Origin: an uncultured Opitutia bacterium
Lineage (GTDB): Bacteria; Verrucomicrobiota; Verrucomicrobiia; Opitutales; UBA953
Length of the DNA stretch: 64,000 bases
NCBI GenBank assembly: GCA_903913915.1
Contig: CAIWNE010000134.1
Location: forward strand, 1-64,000
Reading direction: 5' to 3'
Below, in pieces: positions 37,720 to 45,756 of the stretch. Both the position numbers and the translations under genes were made by a program. Position 1 is the stretch's first letter; each line of letters begins with the position of its first letter. The notes beneath the pieces were generated by a model. The model was given only the letters and a program-made list of their open reading frames with translations, ran no database searches and was not told the DNA's origin.

Positions 37720-38730
37720 ATGGCACGAAAGGCAAAGCAGGACTCCGAAGACGAGCCGAAGAAGGTGGCGATGCACACGCTGAAGCTCGACGCGGCCCAG
37801 GCCGCGAAGCTCCGCTCCATCCTCGTCGCCAAGGGCTGGGTCTCCTTTCCCGTCGACCACTCGGCTTTCGCCTTCAAGGGCGAGAACCTGAATATCGTCC
37901 ATTATAAGTCCGGCAAATGCGTCATCTCCGGCAAGGGCACCGAGGATTTCGTGAAGTTCACCCTCGAACCCGACGTCACGGGCAAGGCCATCCTCGGCTA
38001 CGAGGCCGAGAACAACCCGGAGTGGTTCGAAGAGCACGCCGGCCTCGACGAATCCGGCAAAGGCGACCTGTTCGGCCCGGTGGTCTCGGCCTGCGTCATC
38101 GCGACGGGCGAGATGACCCGCGAATGGATCGAACTAGGCATCAAGGACTCGAAGAAACTCACCGACACGAAGATCGCCGAGCTCGACCGCGTGATCCGCT
38201 CCACCCCGGGCGTGGCCGTGAAGACGACCTTCATGCGCATGGCGAAGTACAACGAGCTCCACTCGCGCTTCGGCAAAAACCTCAACCGCCTGCTGGGCTG
38301 GATGCACGCGACGTCGTGCGAAGAAGCCCTCAAGGACTTCGAACTGCAACACCAGCGCCGCCCGAAGTGGGGCCTGCTCGACCAGTTCTCCGAAGAGCCC
38401 CTCGTGCAGAAGGAACTCGCCCGCAAAGGCGTCGACTTCGACCTGCGCATGCGCACCAAGGCCGAATCCGACCCCGTCGTCGCGGCCGCCTCCATCGTCG
38501 CCCGCGCGGCCTTCGTCCGTGAACTCGACCGCCTGTCGCAGGACGGCGGCGTCGAACTGCCCAAGGGCTCCGGCTCCGAGGCCAAGAACGCCGGCATCGA
38601 ACTTGTCGGCCGTCTCGGCCCGGCGATCCTCGTCAATTTCGCCAAGCTGCACTTCAAGACCGCCTACGAGGTCCGTGGGCTCGAGCCGCCGGAATCCAAA
38701 CCGTTCGTCCGCCGCAAGAAAGCGGAGTAA
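37720..38730 (+). CDS. rnhC: Ribonuclease HIII
   Basis: 336 residues. The N-terminal TBP-like substrate-binding domain (about residues 10-100; GWVSFPVDHSAFAFKGENLNIVHYKSG outline) distinguishes HIII from HII. The RNase H fold has AGLDESGKGDLFGPVV with the Asp-Glu pair, IKDSKKLTD, and later Asp/Glu residues (AESDPVVAAASIVAR). It cleaves RNA in RNA-DNA hybrids. The ATG at 37720 is used. rnhB follows after 3 nt, so the two RNase H enzymes are on one transcript. Confidence 0.93.
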   Translation: MARKAKQDSEDEPKKVAMHTLKLDAAQAAKLRSILVAKGWVSFPVDHSAFAFKGENLNIVHYKSGKCVISGKGTEDFVKFTLEPDVTGKAILGYEAENNPEWFEEHAGLDESGKGDLFGPVVSACVIATGEMTREWIELGIKDSKKLTDTKIAELDRVIRSTPGVAVKTTFMRMAKYNELHSRFGKNLNRLLGWMHATSCEEALKDFELQHQRRPKWGLLDQFSEEPLVQKELARKGVDFDLRMRTKAESDPVVAAASIVARAAFVRELDRLSQDGGVELPKGSGSEAKNAGIELVGRLGPAILVNFAKLHFKTAYEVRGLEPPESKPFVRRKKAE

Positions 38731-38733
38731 GCC

Positions 38734-39483
38734 GTGGCCTCGCTGGCGTCATTCGACCGCAAGAAAGGCGCCGACCGTCCGGGCATCGCGGGCGTGGATG
38801 AGGCCGGGCGCGGTTCGCTCTGCGGCCCGGTGGTCGCCGCCGCGGTGCTGCTCGACGCCGGCTTCTACGGCGAACCCGCCTGGCTGCGGAAACTCTCCGG
38901 GGCGAACGACTCCAAGAAACTCACGCCTGAGAAGCGCGCCGAGCTCCGCGAGGTCATCGCGAAGATGGAGTCCGAAGGGAAGCTCAAGACCGCCTGGGCC
39001 GCCGGTTCGGTGATGGAGATCTCGGCGCACAACATCCTCGGCGCCACGCGCCTCGCGATGGCCCGCTGCATCGCCAAACTGGCCGTCGGACACATGGCCC
39101 CTCTCTTCGCCGCCGCGGGCACGGAAGGCGAACTCTTCGGCCGGAGCGACGCCCGCACCTTCCTCGTGCTCGTCGACGGGCTACCCTTGCGTCCTTTCGC
39201 CTGGGCGCACGAATCGGTCAAAGGCGGCGACGGCAAGAGCCTCGCCATCGCCCTCGCCTCGATCGTGGCCAAGGTCGAACGCGACCGGATGCTCGTCGAG
39301 ATGGACGCGCGCTACCCGCAATATGGTTTCGCCACGCATAAAGGCTACGGCACGCCCGAGCACGTCGAAGCGCTGCGCGCCCACGGTCCTTGCGCCGAGC
39401 ACCGCGACCTCTTCGTCCGCACGATCCTCGCCGGCGACTCCCCTCCGCCCGAGTCGACCGACGGCGAGTTTAGTTTTGAGTGA
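38734..39483 (+). CDS. rnhB: Ribonuclease HII
   Basis: 249 residues with AGVDEAGRGSLCGPVVAAAV (the Asp-Glu-Gly motif of HII), LSGANDSKKLTPEKR, and HESVKGGDGKSLAIALASIVAKVERDR with the C-terminal acidic residue in the VDGLP part. It removes single ribonucleotides from DNA. GTG start at 38734, 3 nt after the rnhC stop. A long imperfect palindrome starts 7 nt after its stop. Confidence 0.94.
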   Translation: MASLASFDRKKGADRPGIAGVDEAGRGSLCGPVVAAAVLLDAGFYGEPAWLRKLSGANDSKKLTPEKRAELREVIAKMESEGKLKTAWAAGSVMEISAHNILGATRLAMARCIAKLAVGHMAPLFAAAGTEGELFGRSDARTFLVLVDGLPLRPFAWAHESVKGGDGKSLAIALASIVAKVERDRMLVEMDARYPQYGFATHKGYGTPEHVEALRAHGPCAEHRDLFVRTILAGDSPPPESTDGEFSFE

Positions 39484-39489
39484 GAGACA

Positions 39490-39605
39490 TTTTCGGGTCC
39501 CAGGTCTCAGCTACAGGTTCAGGTACGGGTTCAGGCTCAGGAACCTGCACCCGAACCTGAACACCTGAACCAGACACCCGATGGCCGAGACCTGTGACCC
39601 GAAAA
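39490..39605. repeat. Long imperfect palindrome with internal GGTTCAGG repeats
   Basis: 116 nt. The outer arms ttttcgggtcccaggtctc and gagacctgtgacccgaaaa pair with one mismatch. The inside carries direct and inverted copies of GGTTCAGG/CCTGAACC. It may act as a terminator in both directions or be a small mobile remnant; no second copy is seen in this window. Confidence 0.7.
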
Positions 39606-39705
39606 AGCCTCCGCCCCTCCGACATATCATCAACATGCCGATTAATCGTCAAAAACGACCAATTAGGTTGCAAGCGGCCAACCCCAACGCACTCCACCCC
39701 CACTC

Positions 39706-41130
39706 ATGAAACTGCTCAAGACCTCGTTACTCCTCGCCGCCGCCGCGGCTGCCACCCAGCTCGACGCGACGGATTACCGCATCGAGTGGAGCGGCGCAAG
39801 TTACGGCAATGTTTCCACCGCACGGGTTGTCGTGGGACTGGACATGACCGGCGTAAGCCTTGCCGGAACCAACTTCTGGAACATGCCTGACTCGCACGTC
39901 ACCTCCTTCATCATGACGGTGTCAGGGAATTCGCTCAGCGCGCTGAACAAAACATACAACATAAGTGACCTTAGATATTTTATCTTCGGAAGATTTCATA
40001 ACGGAGAAACGATGGCTTCAGATCTTGTAGCCCAAGGTGGCGGCACTTTCCCAGGGTGGTTAGACATGCGCGTCACTGCTCCTGGTGGCAACCTAAGTAC
40101 GTACGGATTCATGATGATGGGGATGCCTCATGACTTTACCGGCTACGGCGATAGTATGAAATTGATCTACTTCGGCCCTGCGTTCTCCGGCGTCACCGAT
40201 GTCCCGGCCTGGATGTCTTCGATCAGCGGCGCGAACCAGACCTACGCCACGGGCGTGACGCTGAGCAACCTTCCCCTCGAAGGCGCTCACCATCGTCCGA
40301 TGCTCTCCTATGACCGCATGGGCAAGGACAATCAGGCCTGGGCGACCGGCGACTTCGGCTCGTCCTCGCGCACCCGCGACGTCCACACCACTACCGGCGA
40401 AGCCGGCCTGAATTGGAACGCCGGCCAGAACGGCCTCTTCGGCTTCGCGCTCGGCCACGGCGAACAGAACGCCGACCTCGCCTTCAGCGGCTCCTCCGCC
40501 ACGAAGGGCGACTACGCTCTCGCCGAGTTCGATTACCGCCCGGGCGGCTCGCAGTGGGTCGTCTCCCTGCTCGGCATGGTCGGCTCCTGGGAATCCAAGA
40601 TCATCCGCGGCTACACCAGCGGCGGCTCGAGCGACTTCTCCTACGGCGTCGCCGACCTGATCACCCGCTCGGCCCGCCTGCGCGTCGACGCTCCGTCGCT
40701 CGCCACCTTCGGCGGCTTCGGCTTCGCCCCCTACGCCTCCTACACCGTGACGCAGACCGTCGTCGGCGCCTACACCGAGACCGGTGGCGGCTTCCCGGCT
40801 TCGTTCGACGAGCAGACCCATAACTCGATCGAAGCCCGCGCCGGCGTCACCGCCGCCAAGGACCTCGACGCCCAGACGAAGCTCCTCCTCACCGTCGAAG
40901 CCATCCACCGCTTCGATGGCGCCGGACCGACCCTTTCCGGCCAGGACGTCACCGGCGGCGTCGCCTTCAGCCTCCCGGGCACCGCGCCGCGCAAGGACTA
41001 CGTGCGCTTCGGCTTCGATATCGATCGCAAGCTCAACGAGAACACCCTCCTGAACATCTCCGCCCATACCTCGACCATCGGCGAAGAACAGGACGTCTCC
41101 GCCGCCATCAGCATCCGTCGCGCGTTCTGA
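39706..41130 (+). CDS. Autotransporter beta-domain protein
   Basis: 474 residues. A signal peptide (MKLLKTSLLLAAAAAATQLDA) precedes a passenger of about 190 residues and a ~265-residue beta-barrel (alternating strands such as GFAPYASYTVTQTVVGAYTE) that ends in the terminal aromatic motif ISIRRAF expected for BamA recognition. It should be inserted in the outer membrane with the passenger outside. The bases encoding residues ~60-160 (about 39880-40180) are clearly AT-richer, with ATA, AAC and TTA codons that the neighbours avoid; the barrel half has the local GC-rich style. The passenger has no match that I can name. Confidence 0.82.
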   Translation: MKLLKTSLLLAAAAAATQLDATDYRIEWSGASYGNVSTARVVVGLDMTGVSLAGTNFWNMPDSHVTSFIMTVSGNSLSALNKTYNISDLRYFIFGRFHNGETMASDLVAQGGGTFPGWLDMRVTAPGGNLSTYGFMMMGMPHDFTGYGDSMKLIYFGPAFSGVTDVPAWMSSISGANQTYATGVTLSNLPLEGAHHRPMLSYDRMGKDNQAWATGDFGSSSRTRDVHTTTGEAGLNWNAGQNGLFGFALGHGEQNADLAFSGSSATKGDYALAEFDYRPGGSQWVVSLLGMVGSWESKIIRGYTSGGSSDFSYGVADLITRSARLRVDAPSLATFGGFGFAPYASYTVTQTVVGAYTETGGGFPASFDEQTHNSIEARAGVTAAKDLDAQTKLLLTVEAIHRFDGAGPTLSGQDVTGGVAFSLPGTAPRKDYVRFGFDIDRKLNENTLLNISAHTSTIGEEQDVSAAISIRRAF

Positions 41131-41144
41131 TCATACCAAGGTAG

Positions 41145-41165
41145 GGACAGCACCAAGTGCTGTCC
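41145..41165. repeat. Repeat family C, copy 1: 9-bp hairpin
   Basis: GGACAGCAC, loop caa, GTGCTGTCC. Copy 2 is at 41478-41498 with a different loop (gcg). It lies 14 nt after the autotransporter stop and immediately before its terminator. Confidence 0.85.
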
Positions 41166-41170
41166 TCCAA

Positions 41171-41195
41171 GGCCGCCCACCCGGGCGGCCTTTTT
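41171..41195 (+). terminator. Rho-independent terminator after the autotransporter
   Basis: GGCCGCC, loop caccc, GGGCGGCC, then TTTTT. Repeat A copy 2 begins 19 nt later. Confidence 0.9.
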
Positions 41196-41213
41196 GTTGA
41201 GGAATATAAACTC

Positions 41214-41380
41214 AAAGGGAAACCGGAGACCGGACGAATAGCTGAGGGGCATTGTTCGCCGCAGGGCGAACCATGGCAGGGGCACGATTTATCGTGCACT
41301 CCTTAGCGGAGCGCGCAGCGAAGCTACGCCCCTACCCTCGGCCGCCCTGCGGCGGCCCGCAGTATCCATTCCGGTTCCCG
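41214..41380. repeat. Repeat family A, copy 2 (MITE-like palindromic element)
   Basis: Ends gggaaaccgg at 41217-41226 and ccggttccc at 41371-41379 are inverted, with one bulged base. The inner hairpin reads GTTCGCC-gcag-GGCGAAC where copy 1 has ATTCGCC/GGCGAAT, a compensatory pair change; GCACGAT-tt-ATCGTGC and GCCGC-cct-GCGGC are also kept. The 437-nt gap 41131-41567 contains only repeats and a terminator. Confidence 0.85.
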
Positions 41381-41410
41381 ATCTCCGATTGCGTTCATGC
41401 CTCTGCCTTG

Positions 41411-41467
41411 GGTAGGGCCGAGCATCCCTGCTCGGCCGCGGCCAACTAAGGATGGTTGGCCCTATCC
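41411..41467. repeat. Repeat family B, copy 1: two-hairpin element
   Basis: An outer stem of GGTAGGG with CCCTATCC encloses two hairpins: CCGAGCA-tccc-TGCTCGG and GGCCAAC-taaggatg-GTTGGCC. Copies 2 and 3 are at 52481-52536 and 59888-59943. Confidence 0.88.
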
Positions 41468-41477
41468 GATGCACCTA

Positions 41478-41498
41478 GGACAGCACGCGGTGCTGTCC
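41478..41498. repeat. Repeat family C, copy 2
   Basis: GGACAGCAC, loop gcg, GTGCTGTCC; the stem is identical to copy 1. Confidence 0.85.
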
Positions 41499-41558
41499 CT
41501 GCCCGATGCAGATGGACGAGATGCTGTCGCTGCAGTTCACCCTGCCAGCAGACCCCCA

Positions 41559-41578
41559 CCGCACGCCTCAGCGTGCGG
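41559..41578. other. Hairpin at the end of bioC
   Basis: CCGCACGC, loop ctca, GCGTGCGG, a perfect 8-bp stem that overlaps the bioC stop region. No T-run follows on the minus strand, so it is not a classic terminator; it may protect the 3' end. Confidence 0.55.
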
Positions 41579-42275
41579 TCGCATCCACCAACAACCAGGC
41601 CCACGTGGCGACGACGCCGTCAGGGCGGGCGTTGAGGCGATCGTAGTCACGGAGGAGCGACTTGAGCTCGGCGGGCGAGAAACGGGGATCGCCGGTCACG
41701 CCGCTGCGATGCAAGTGGCGGAGGAAATCCAAGGCGCTCGGGTAGAGCTCTTCGGACTCGAGCACGCCGTGCGCATGGACCTCGAACTTCGCGCCTTTGA
41801 GCAAGGCGAGCCATTGGGCTTCGTCGCGCCAGCGCACGGGGCCTTCGCCGACGAGATCGCGGAGTTCGTTCAGGCAAGGGTCGCACGGGACGCCGAGCAG
41901 CAGCCGACCGCCTTCCGGCAACGCGGCCCGCCAGTGGCGCAGCACGGCGGCCGGATCGGCGGCCCAATGCAGGAGGCCGGTCGAAGCAAGCGCATGGGCC
42001 TTCTCGATCGGCCCGAAGGCATTGTGCACCGACCAGTTCGCGGCGGGCACGGACTGACGGCCCAGCTCCACCATCGCCGGCGACGCATCGGTGGCGTCGA
42101 CGTTGACGCCCTGCGCCAGCAAGGCGGACGTCAGGAAGCCCGTGCCGGCGCCGAGTTCGGTGACGCGGGCGCCGCGACGGAACGGTGCGAAAGCGGCCAG
42201 CGCTTCGGCGAAGCGCTTCTGCGGCGCGGCATGCGCGTCGTAGCTCTCGGCTCGTTCGTCGAAACGCTTGGGGTC
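41568..42275 (-). CDS. bioC: Malonyl-ACP O-methyltransferase BioC, no start codon of its own (frameshifted)
   Basis: A SAM-dependent methyltransferase that should make malonyl-ACP methyl ester, the first step of pimelate priming for biotin. Read back to 42275 it holds the BioC-type N-terminus FDERAESYDAHAAPQKRF and SAM motif I (VTELGAGTGFLTSALL). DATDASPAMVELGRQ and HWAADPAAVLRHWR follow. In this frame, from the TAG upstream to 42122, there is no ATG, GTG or TTG. The frame opens exactly where the preceding esterase stops (CCC TGA C), so a +1 shift would fuse them into a protein of about 436 residues. A programmed shift, a sequence error in the C-runs, or a recent mutation are all possible. 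It is the last gene of the biotin operon. Confidence 0.75.
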   Translation of the reverse strand, partial: DPKRFDERAESYDAHAAPQKRFAEALAAFAPFRRGARVTELGAGTGFLTSALLAQGVNVDATDASPAMVELGRQSVPAANWSVHNAFGPIEKAHALASTGLLHWAADPAAVLRHWRAALPEGGRLLLGVPCDPCLNELRDLVGEGPVRWRDEAQWLALLKGAKFEVHAHGVLESEELYPSALDFLRHLHRSGVTGDPRFSPAELKSLLRDYDRLNARPDGVVATWAWLLVDATAR

Positions 42276-42879
42276 AGGGGGCGAGGAACTCGCGCAGGTC
42301 GTGCCCGAGTCCCTCTACAATATGACAGCCTACGATGGCTTGGCAAACGCCCTCGGGATTCAGGAGCGTGTCCTGGTCGCCGACATAGGCTTCCCAGCCG
42401 GGATTAAGCCCTTGGCGACCGAAGGTGATGAGCGAGATGCCTGCGGGCTGAGCGAGGAGGTCCAAGCCGGCCTGGAGGTATTCCTTCTCATAAGGCAACG
42501 CGTCGCCAACCATCGGGGCCAGTTTGGCACGCTTCCGGAAATCGGCCAGGGCCGCCGGAGCGTCGGTATCGATCCAGCGTCGCAGCCACTTCACCTTGGC
42601 CTCGGAATGCTTGCCGCACTTGCCGTGCTCGGAGCAGAACGACGTGAACGGGGCGAAGAGCAGGACCTTGGCCGGGAACTGCACGCCACGGGCGCCGGCC
42701 TCGAGCACGAGGTGCGCTCCGAGCGACCAGGCGATGACGGCGTCACAACCGGCAAGGTTCTCCGCCGCGCCGACGACCGGCGGGTAGATCAGGTGCTCGG
42801 CTTCAGGCGCGTGGGCCAAAGCGATAGCCTTCATCTCCTCAAGCGAGACGCCCCATCCGCCGATCCAGCCGATCTTCAT
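42274..42879 (-). CDS. Pimeloyl-ACP methyl ester esterase-like alpha/beta hydrolase
   Basis: 201 residues. The nucleophile elbow is AWSLGAHL (Ser), a likely acid is in VGDQDTLL, and the His in VEGLGHDLREF is close to the end; all three triad members are visible. Gene order between bioF and bioC points to the BioH/BioG-type esterase that releases pimeloyl-ACP from its methyl ester; I do not choose between those families. The start ATG at 42879 overlaps the bioF stop by 4 nt. Its stop (TGA at 42276-42274) is at the point where the bioC frame begins, one base out of register. Confidence 0.82.
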   Translation of the reverse strand: MKIGWIGGWGVSLEEMKAIALAHAPEAEHLIYPPVVGAAENLAGCDAVIAWSLGAHLVLEAGARGVQFPAKVLLFAPFTSFCSEHGKCGKHSEAKVKWLRRWIDTDAPAALADFRKRAKLAPMVGDALPYEKEYLQAGLDLLAQPAGISLITFGRQGLNPGWEAYVGDQDTLLNPEGVCQAIVGCHIVEGLGHDLREFLAP

Positions 42880-44021
42880 GCGGTGACGCCCTTCAAGGCG
42901 GAGACAAAGGAGGAAAGCACGGCGGGAGAAAGACCTCGGCGGAGCGAGATGCGGATGCGACCGGTGCGCACGGGCACCGTCGGCGGGCGGATGGCCGAGA
43001 CCATGAAGCCCGCGGCACGGAGCGCGGTGGCGTATTTCAGGGTCACGTCGGAATCGCCCAGGATGAGCGGGATGATCGGCGAGTCGCCCGAAGGCACGGC
43101 GAAGCCGGCCTCGACGAGACCGTCGCGCCAGGCATGAGACAAAGCATGGAGCTCGGCGCGCTCTGCCGACATCGCCTTCACCCGCTCGACCGCGGCGAGG
43201 GCGGCGGCGGCGCAAGATGGGGCGAGATAGGTGGAGTAGACGAACTCGCCGGCGAAGTTGATCAGGGCGTCGCGGACTTCCGGCGCATGCGAGAGGACGT
43301 AGGCGCCCTGCGAACCGAGACCTTTGCCGAGCGTGCCGACCACGATATCCGCGGCGGCGAAGACGCCCTGGGCCTCCTGCAGGCCGGAACCGGTCGCACC
43401 GTACCACCCCGTGGCGTGGGCTTCGTCGAGGATCCAGCAGAAGCCGAAACGCTTTCGCAGCGAAGCCAAGCGCTTCAGGTCGGGGCTGTCACCGTCCATC
43501 GAGTAGACGCTCTCCGTGACGACAAAGATCACGCCATCCAAGGCCGGCTCCTCATGGAGCATCAGCTCGAGCGCATCGAGGTCGTTATGGGCGAAGCGAC
43601 GCAGGCGGGCGCCCGAGGCCATGATGCCATCGAGCATGCTGGCGTGGACGAGTCGGTCGGCCAGGATGACATCGCCCTTCTTGGGCAGGCCGCCGAGCAC
43701 CGCGGAGTTCGCGGCGAAGCCGGTGTTCATCACCAAGCCGTGTTCGTAGCCCTGCCAAGCAGCGAGGGCCTTCTCGAGTCTCTGGTGGATCTCGGTATAG
43801 CCCGTGACGAGCGGCGAAGCGGACGCGGAGGCGCCCCACTCATGGAGCGCGGCCACGCCGGCGGCGATGACCGCAGGATCGCGGGAGAGACCGAGGTAAT
43901 CGTTGTCGGCCAGGTTGACGCGGGTGTCGGCCGCGGCGCGGGCGGTGAGCTTACGGCGCAGCGAAGACCCTTCGCGCTGGGCGAGGGACTGGCGCAGGCG
44001 CTGCAGCAAGGCCGCGTTCAT
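42876..44021 (-). CDS. bioF: 8-amino-7-oxononanoate synthase
   Basis: BioF, a PLP enzyme, condenses pimeloyl-ACP with alanine. About 381 residues. NLADNDYLGLSRDPAV, the PLP region DEAHATGWYGATGSG, and the Lys-containing VGTLGKGLGSQGAYV are intact. The start ATG at 44021 overlaps the bioD stop by 4 nt, and its own stop overlaps the esterase start by 4 nt, so the last three genes are tightly coupled. Confidence 0.94.
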   Translation of the reverse strand: MNAALLQRLRQSLAQREGSSLRRKLTARAAADTRVNLADNDYLGLSRDPAVIAAGVAALHEWGASASASPLVTGYTEIHQRLEKALAAWQGYEHGLVMNTGFAANSAVLGGLPKKGDVILADRLVHASMLDGIMASGARLRRFAHNDLDALELMLHEEPALDGVIFVVTESVYSMDGDSPDLKRLASLRKRFGFCWILDEAHATGWYGATGSGLQEAQGVFAAADIVVGTLGKGLGSQGAYVLSHAPEVRDALINFAGEFVYSTYLAPSCAAAALAAVERVKAMSAERAELHALSHAWRDGLVEAGFAVPSGDSPIIPLILGDSDVTLKYATALRAAGFMVSAIRPPTVPVRTGRIRISLRRGLSPAVLSSFVSALKGVTA

Positions 44022-44644
44022 CGGGGCAGGAAGTGGAAGCGGGCGGACTTCTCTCCGCGGCCGGACTCGCCGAGCAGCGGGATCCAAGACTCGGCCAGGC
44101 CGGCGCGATTGGCGGCGGCGACTTCCTTCGAAGGCTTCTTGATGGCATTGAGCCAGACGCCGATCGGGCCGTCGTAACGGCGACGCAGGTGGGCGATCGA
44201 GAGACGGGCCTGGTTAATCGCTCCAAGGCGGTCTTCGACGACCACGATGGCGACCGTCGGCTTGATCGCCGCGGCGAAGTCGGCCCAGTCCTTACCCTTC
44301 GGGTCGATCGGCACGGCCACGCCGCCGGCGCCCTCGACGACGCGGCAAGGCGCGTGCGGGACGGCCTTGTAGAGCTTAAGCAGCAACGCGAGGTCGAGCG
44401 GCTTGCGGGCCTTCTTCGCCGCGGCGAGCGGGGCGATCGGGGCCAGCAGGGAGATGAGAGTATGGGCCTCGGCCCACTTACCCGCGGCCTTCTTGGCGTC
44501 GGCAGGACGACCGGCGCCCGCGCCTGACTCCACCGGCTTGATGACCTGCGTGAAACCGTCGCGGGAGAGACGACGCGCGAGCAGGCCGGCGACGTGGGTC
44601 TTGCCCACGCCGGTGTCGCTGCCGGTGACGAAGACGACGGCCAT
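44018..44644 (-). CDS. bioD: Dethiobiotin synthetase
   Basis: 208 residues. The P-loop FVTGSDTGVGKTHVAG, KPVESGAGAGRPADAK, and VVEGAGGVAVPI are those of BioD, which carboxylates diaminopelargonate with ATP. It lies 1 nt after bioB and overlaps bioF by 4 nt. The order bioB-bioD-bioF differs from the enteric order but is unremarkable. Confidence 0.94.
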   Translation of the reverse strand: MAVVFVTGSDTGVGKTHVAGLLARRLSRDGFTQVIKPVESGAGAGRPADAKKAAGKWAEAHTLISLLAPIAPLAAAKKARKPLDLALLLKLYKAVPHAPCRVVEGAGGVAVPIDPKGKDWADFAAAIKPTVAIVVVEDRLGAINQARLSIAHLRRRYDGPIGVWLNAIKKPSKEVAAANRAGLAESWIPLLGESGRGEKSARFHFLPR

Positions 44645-44645
44645 G

Positions 44646-45716
44646 TTACTTGCAGCCGCAGCCGCCCGAACCGCAGGATTCTTCGGCCGCGTGGGCGGCG
44701 GCGAACTCGGCGACGCTCGGCCATTCGGCCGGCTTGGCGGAGGCCGGGGCGATCTCGCCGCGATGGATGCGACGGGCTTCGTCCGGGTGCATCGGGTGCA
44801 GGCCGAGGCGCTTCATCAGGTTCATGTCCTCTTCGATGTCGGGGTTGCCGGTCGTGAGGAGCTTCTCGCCGAGGAAGATCGAGTTGGCGCCGGCGAGGTA
44901 GCAGAGGGCCTGCGTCTCGTCGTTCATGTTGGCGCGGCCGGCGGAGAGGCGGACCATCGCCTTCGGCATCAGGATGCGGGCGACGGCGATCGTGCGGACG
45001 AACTCGATCGTATCGACGAACTTACGGCCCGCGAGGGGCGTGCCTTCGACGGCGACCAGCGCGTTGATCGGCACGGAGTCCGGCTGAGGGTCGAGCTGCG
45101 CGAGCTCGACGAGCATCTTGAGACGATCGTCGACCGTCTCGCCCATGCCGATGATGCCGCCGGAGCAGACCTCGAGGCCGGCCTTGCGGACGTTGGAGAG
45201 CGTCTGGAGACGGTCGTCGTAGGTGCGGGTCGTGATGATCTTCGAGTAGTGCTCGCGGGAGGTGTCGAGGTTGTGGTTATACACGTCGCAACCGGCCTGC
45301 TTCAGGCGGGCGGCCTGCGCTTCACTGACCATGCCGAGCGTGCAGCAGACCTCGAGGCCGAGCTCCTTCACGCCGGAGACGGTGTTCAGGACGCTGTCGA
45401 ACTGCTTGCCGTCGTTCACGCGGCGCCAGGCGGCGCCCATGCAGAAGCGGGTCGCGCCGCCGGCCTTCGCCTTGCGCGCGTCGGCGAGGATCGCCTGCGT
45501 CTCCATCAGGGCCTCGCTCTCGAGGCCGGTGTTGTTGTGCACCGACTGGGGACAGTAGGCGCAGTCTTCGGGGCAGGCGCCGGTCTTGATCGACTTAAGC
45601 GTGCAGAGCTGCACGCCGGCCGGATCCTGGTTGGCCTGGTGGACTTGCTGAGCCTTGAAGATCAGCGTGTTGAGCGGCAGGTCGTAGAGCGCTCGGGCTT
45701 GGGTGAGGTTGGGCAT
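44646..45716 (-). CDS. bioB: Biotin synthase (radical SAM)
   Basis: BioB inserts sulphur into dethiobiotin. 356 residues with the radical-SAM triad C-x3-C-x2-C in [14 protein letters not shown] and the second-cluster Cys region near [12 protein letters not shown]-terminal Cys/Gly tail ([12 protein letters not shown]) is present; similar tails occur in some bacterial BioB. Start ATG 45716 ([12 protein letters not shown]) chosen over a TTG-type upstream start. The 40-nt bioA-bioB spacer contains tandem agcggtt motifs. Confidence 0.95.
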   Translation of the reverse strand: MPNLTQARALYDLPLNTLIFKAQQVHQANQDPAGVQLCTLKSIKTGACPEDCAYCPQSVHNNTGLESEALMETQAILADARKAKAGGATRFCMGAAWRRVNDGKQFDSVLNTVSGVKELGLEVCCTLGMVSEAQAARLKQAGCDVYNHNLDTSREHYSKIITTRTYDDRLQTLSNVRKAGLEVCSGGIIGMGETVDDRLKMLVELAQLDPQPDSVPINALVAVEGTPLAGRKFVDTIEFVRTIAVARILMPKAMVRLSAGRANMNDETQALCYLAGANSIFLGEKLLTTGNPDIEEDMNLMKRLGLHPMHPDEARRIHRGEIAPASAKPAEWPSVAEFAAAHAAEESCGSGGCGCK

Positions 45717-45756
45717 ATGTAAGCTGGTAGCGGTTAGCGGTTGGCGGTGAGACAAG

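Noticed and set aside
45717-45756. Short agcggtt-type repeats between bioA and bioB, and a similar cgccaaccgcta at about 33950
   Set aside because: Only about 12 nt shared; too short to claim a repeat family.
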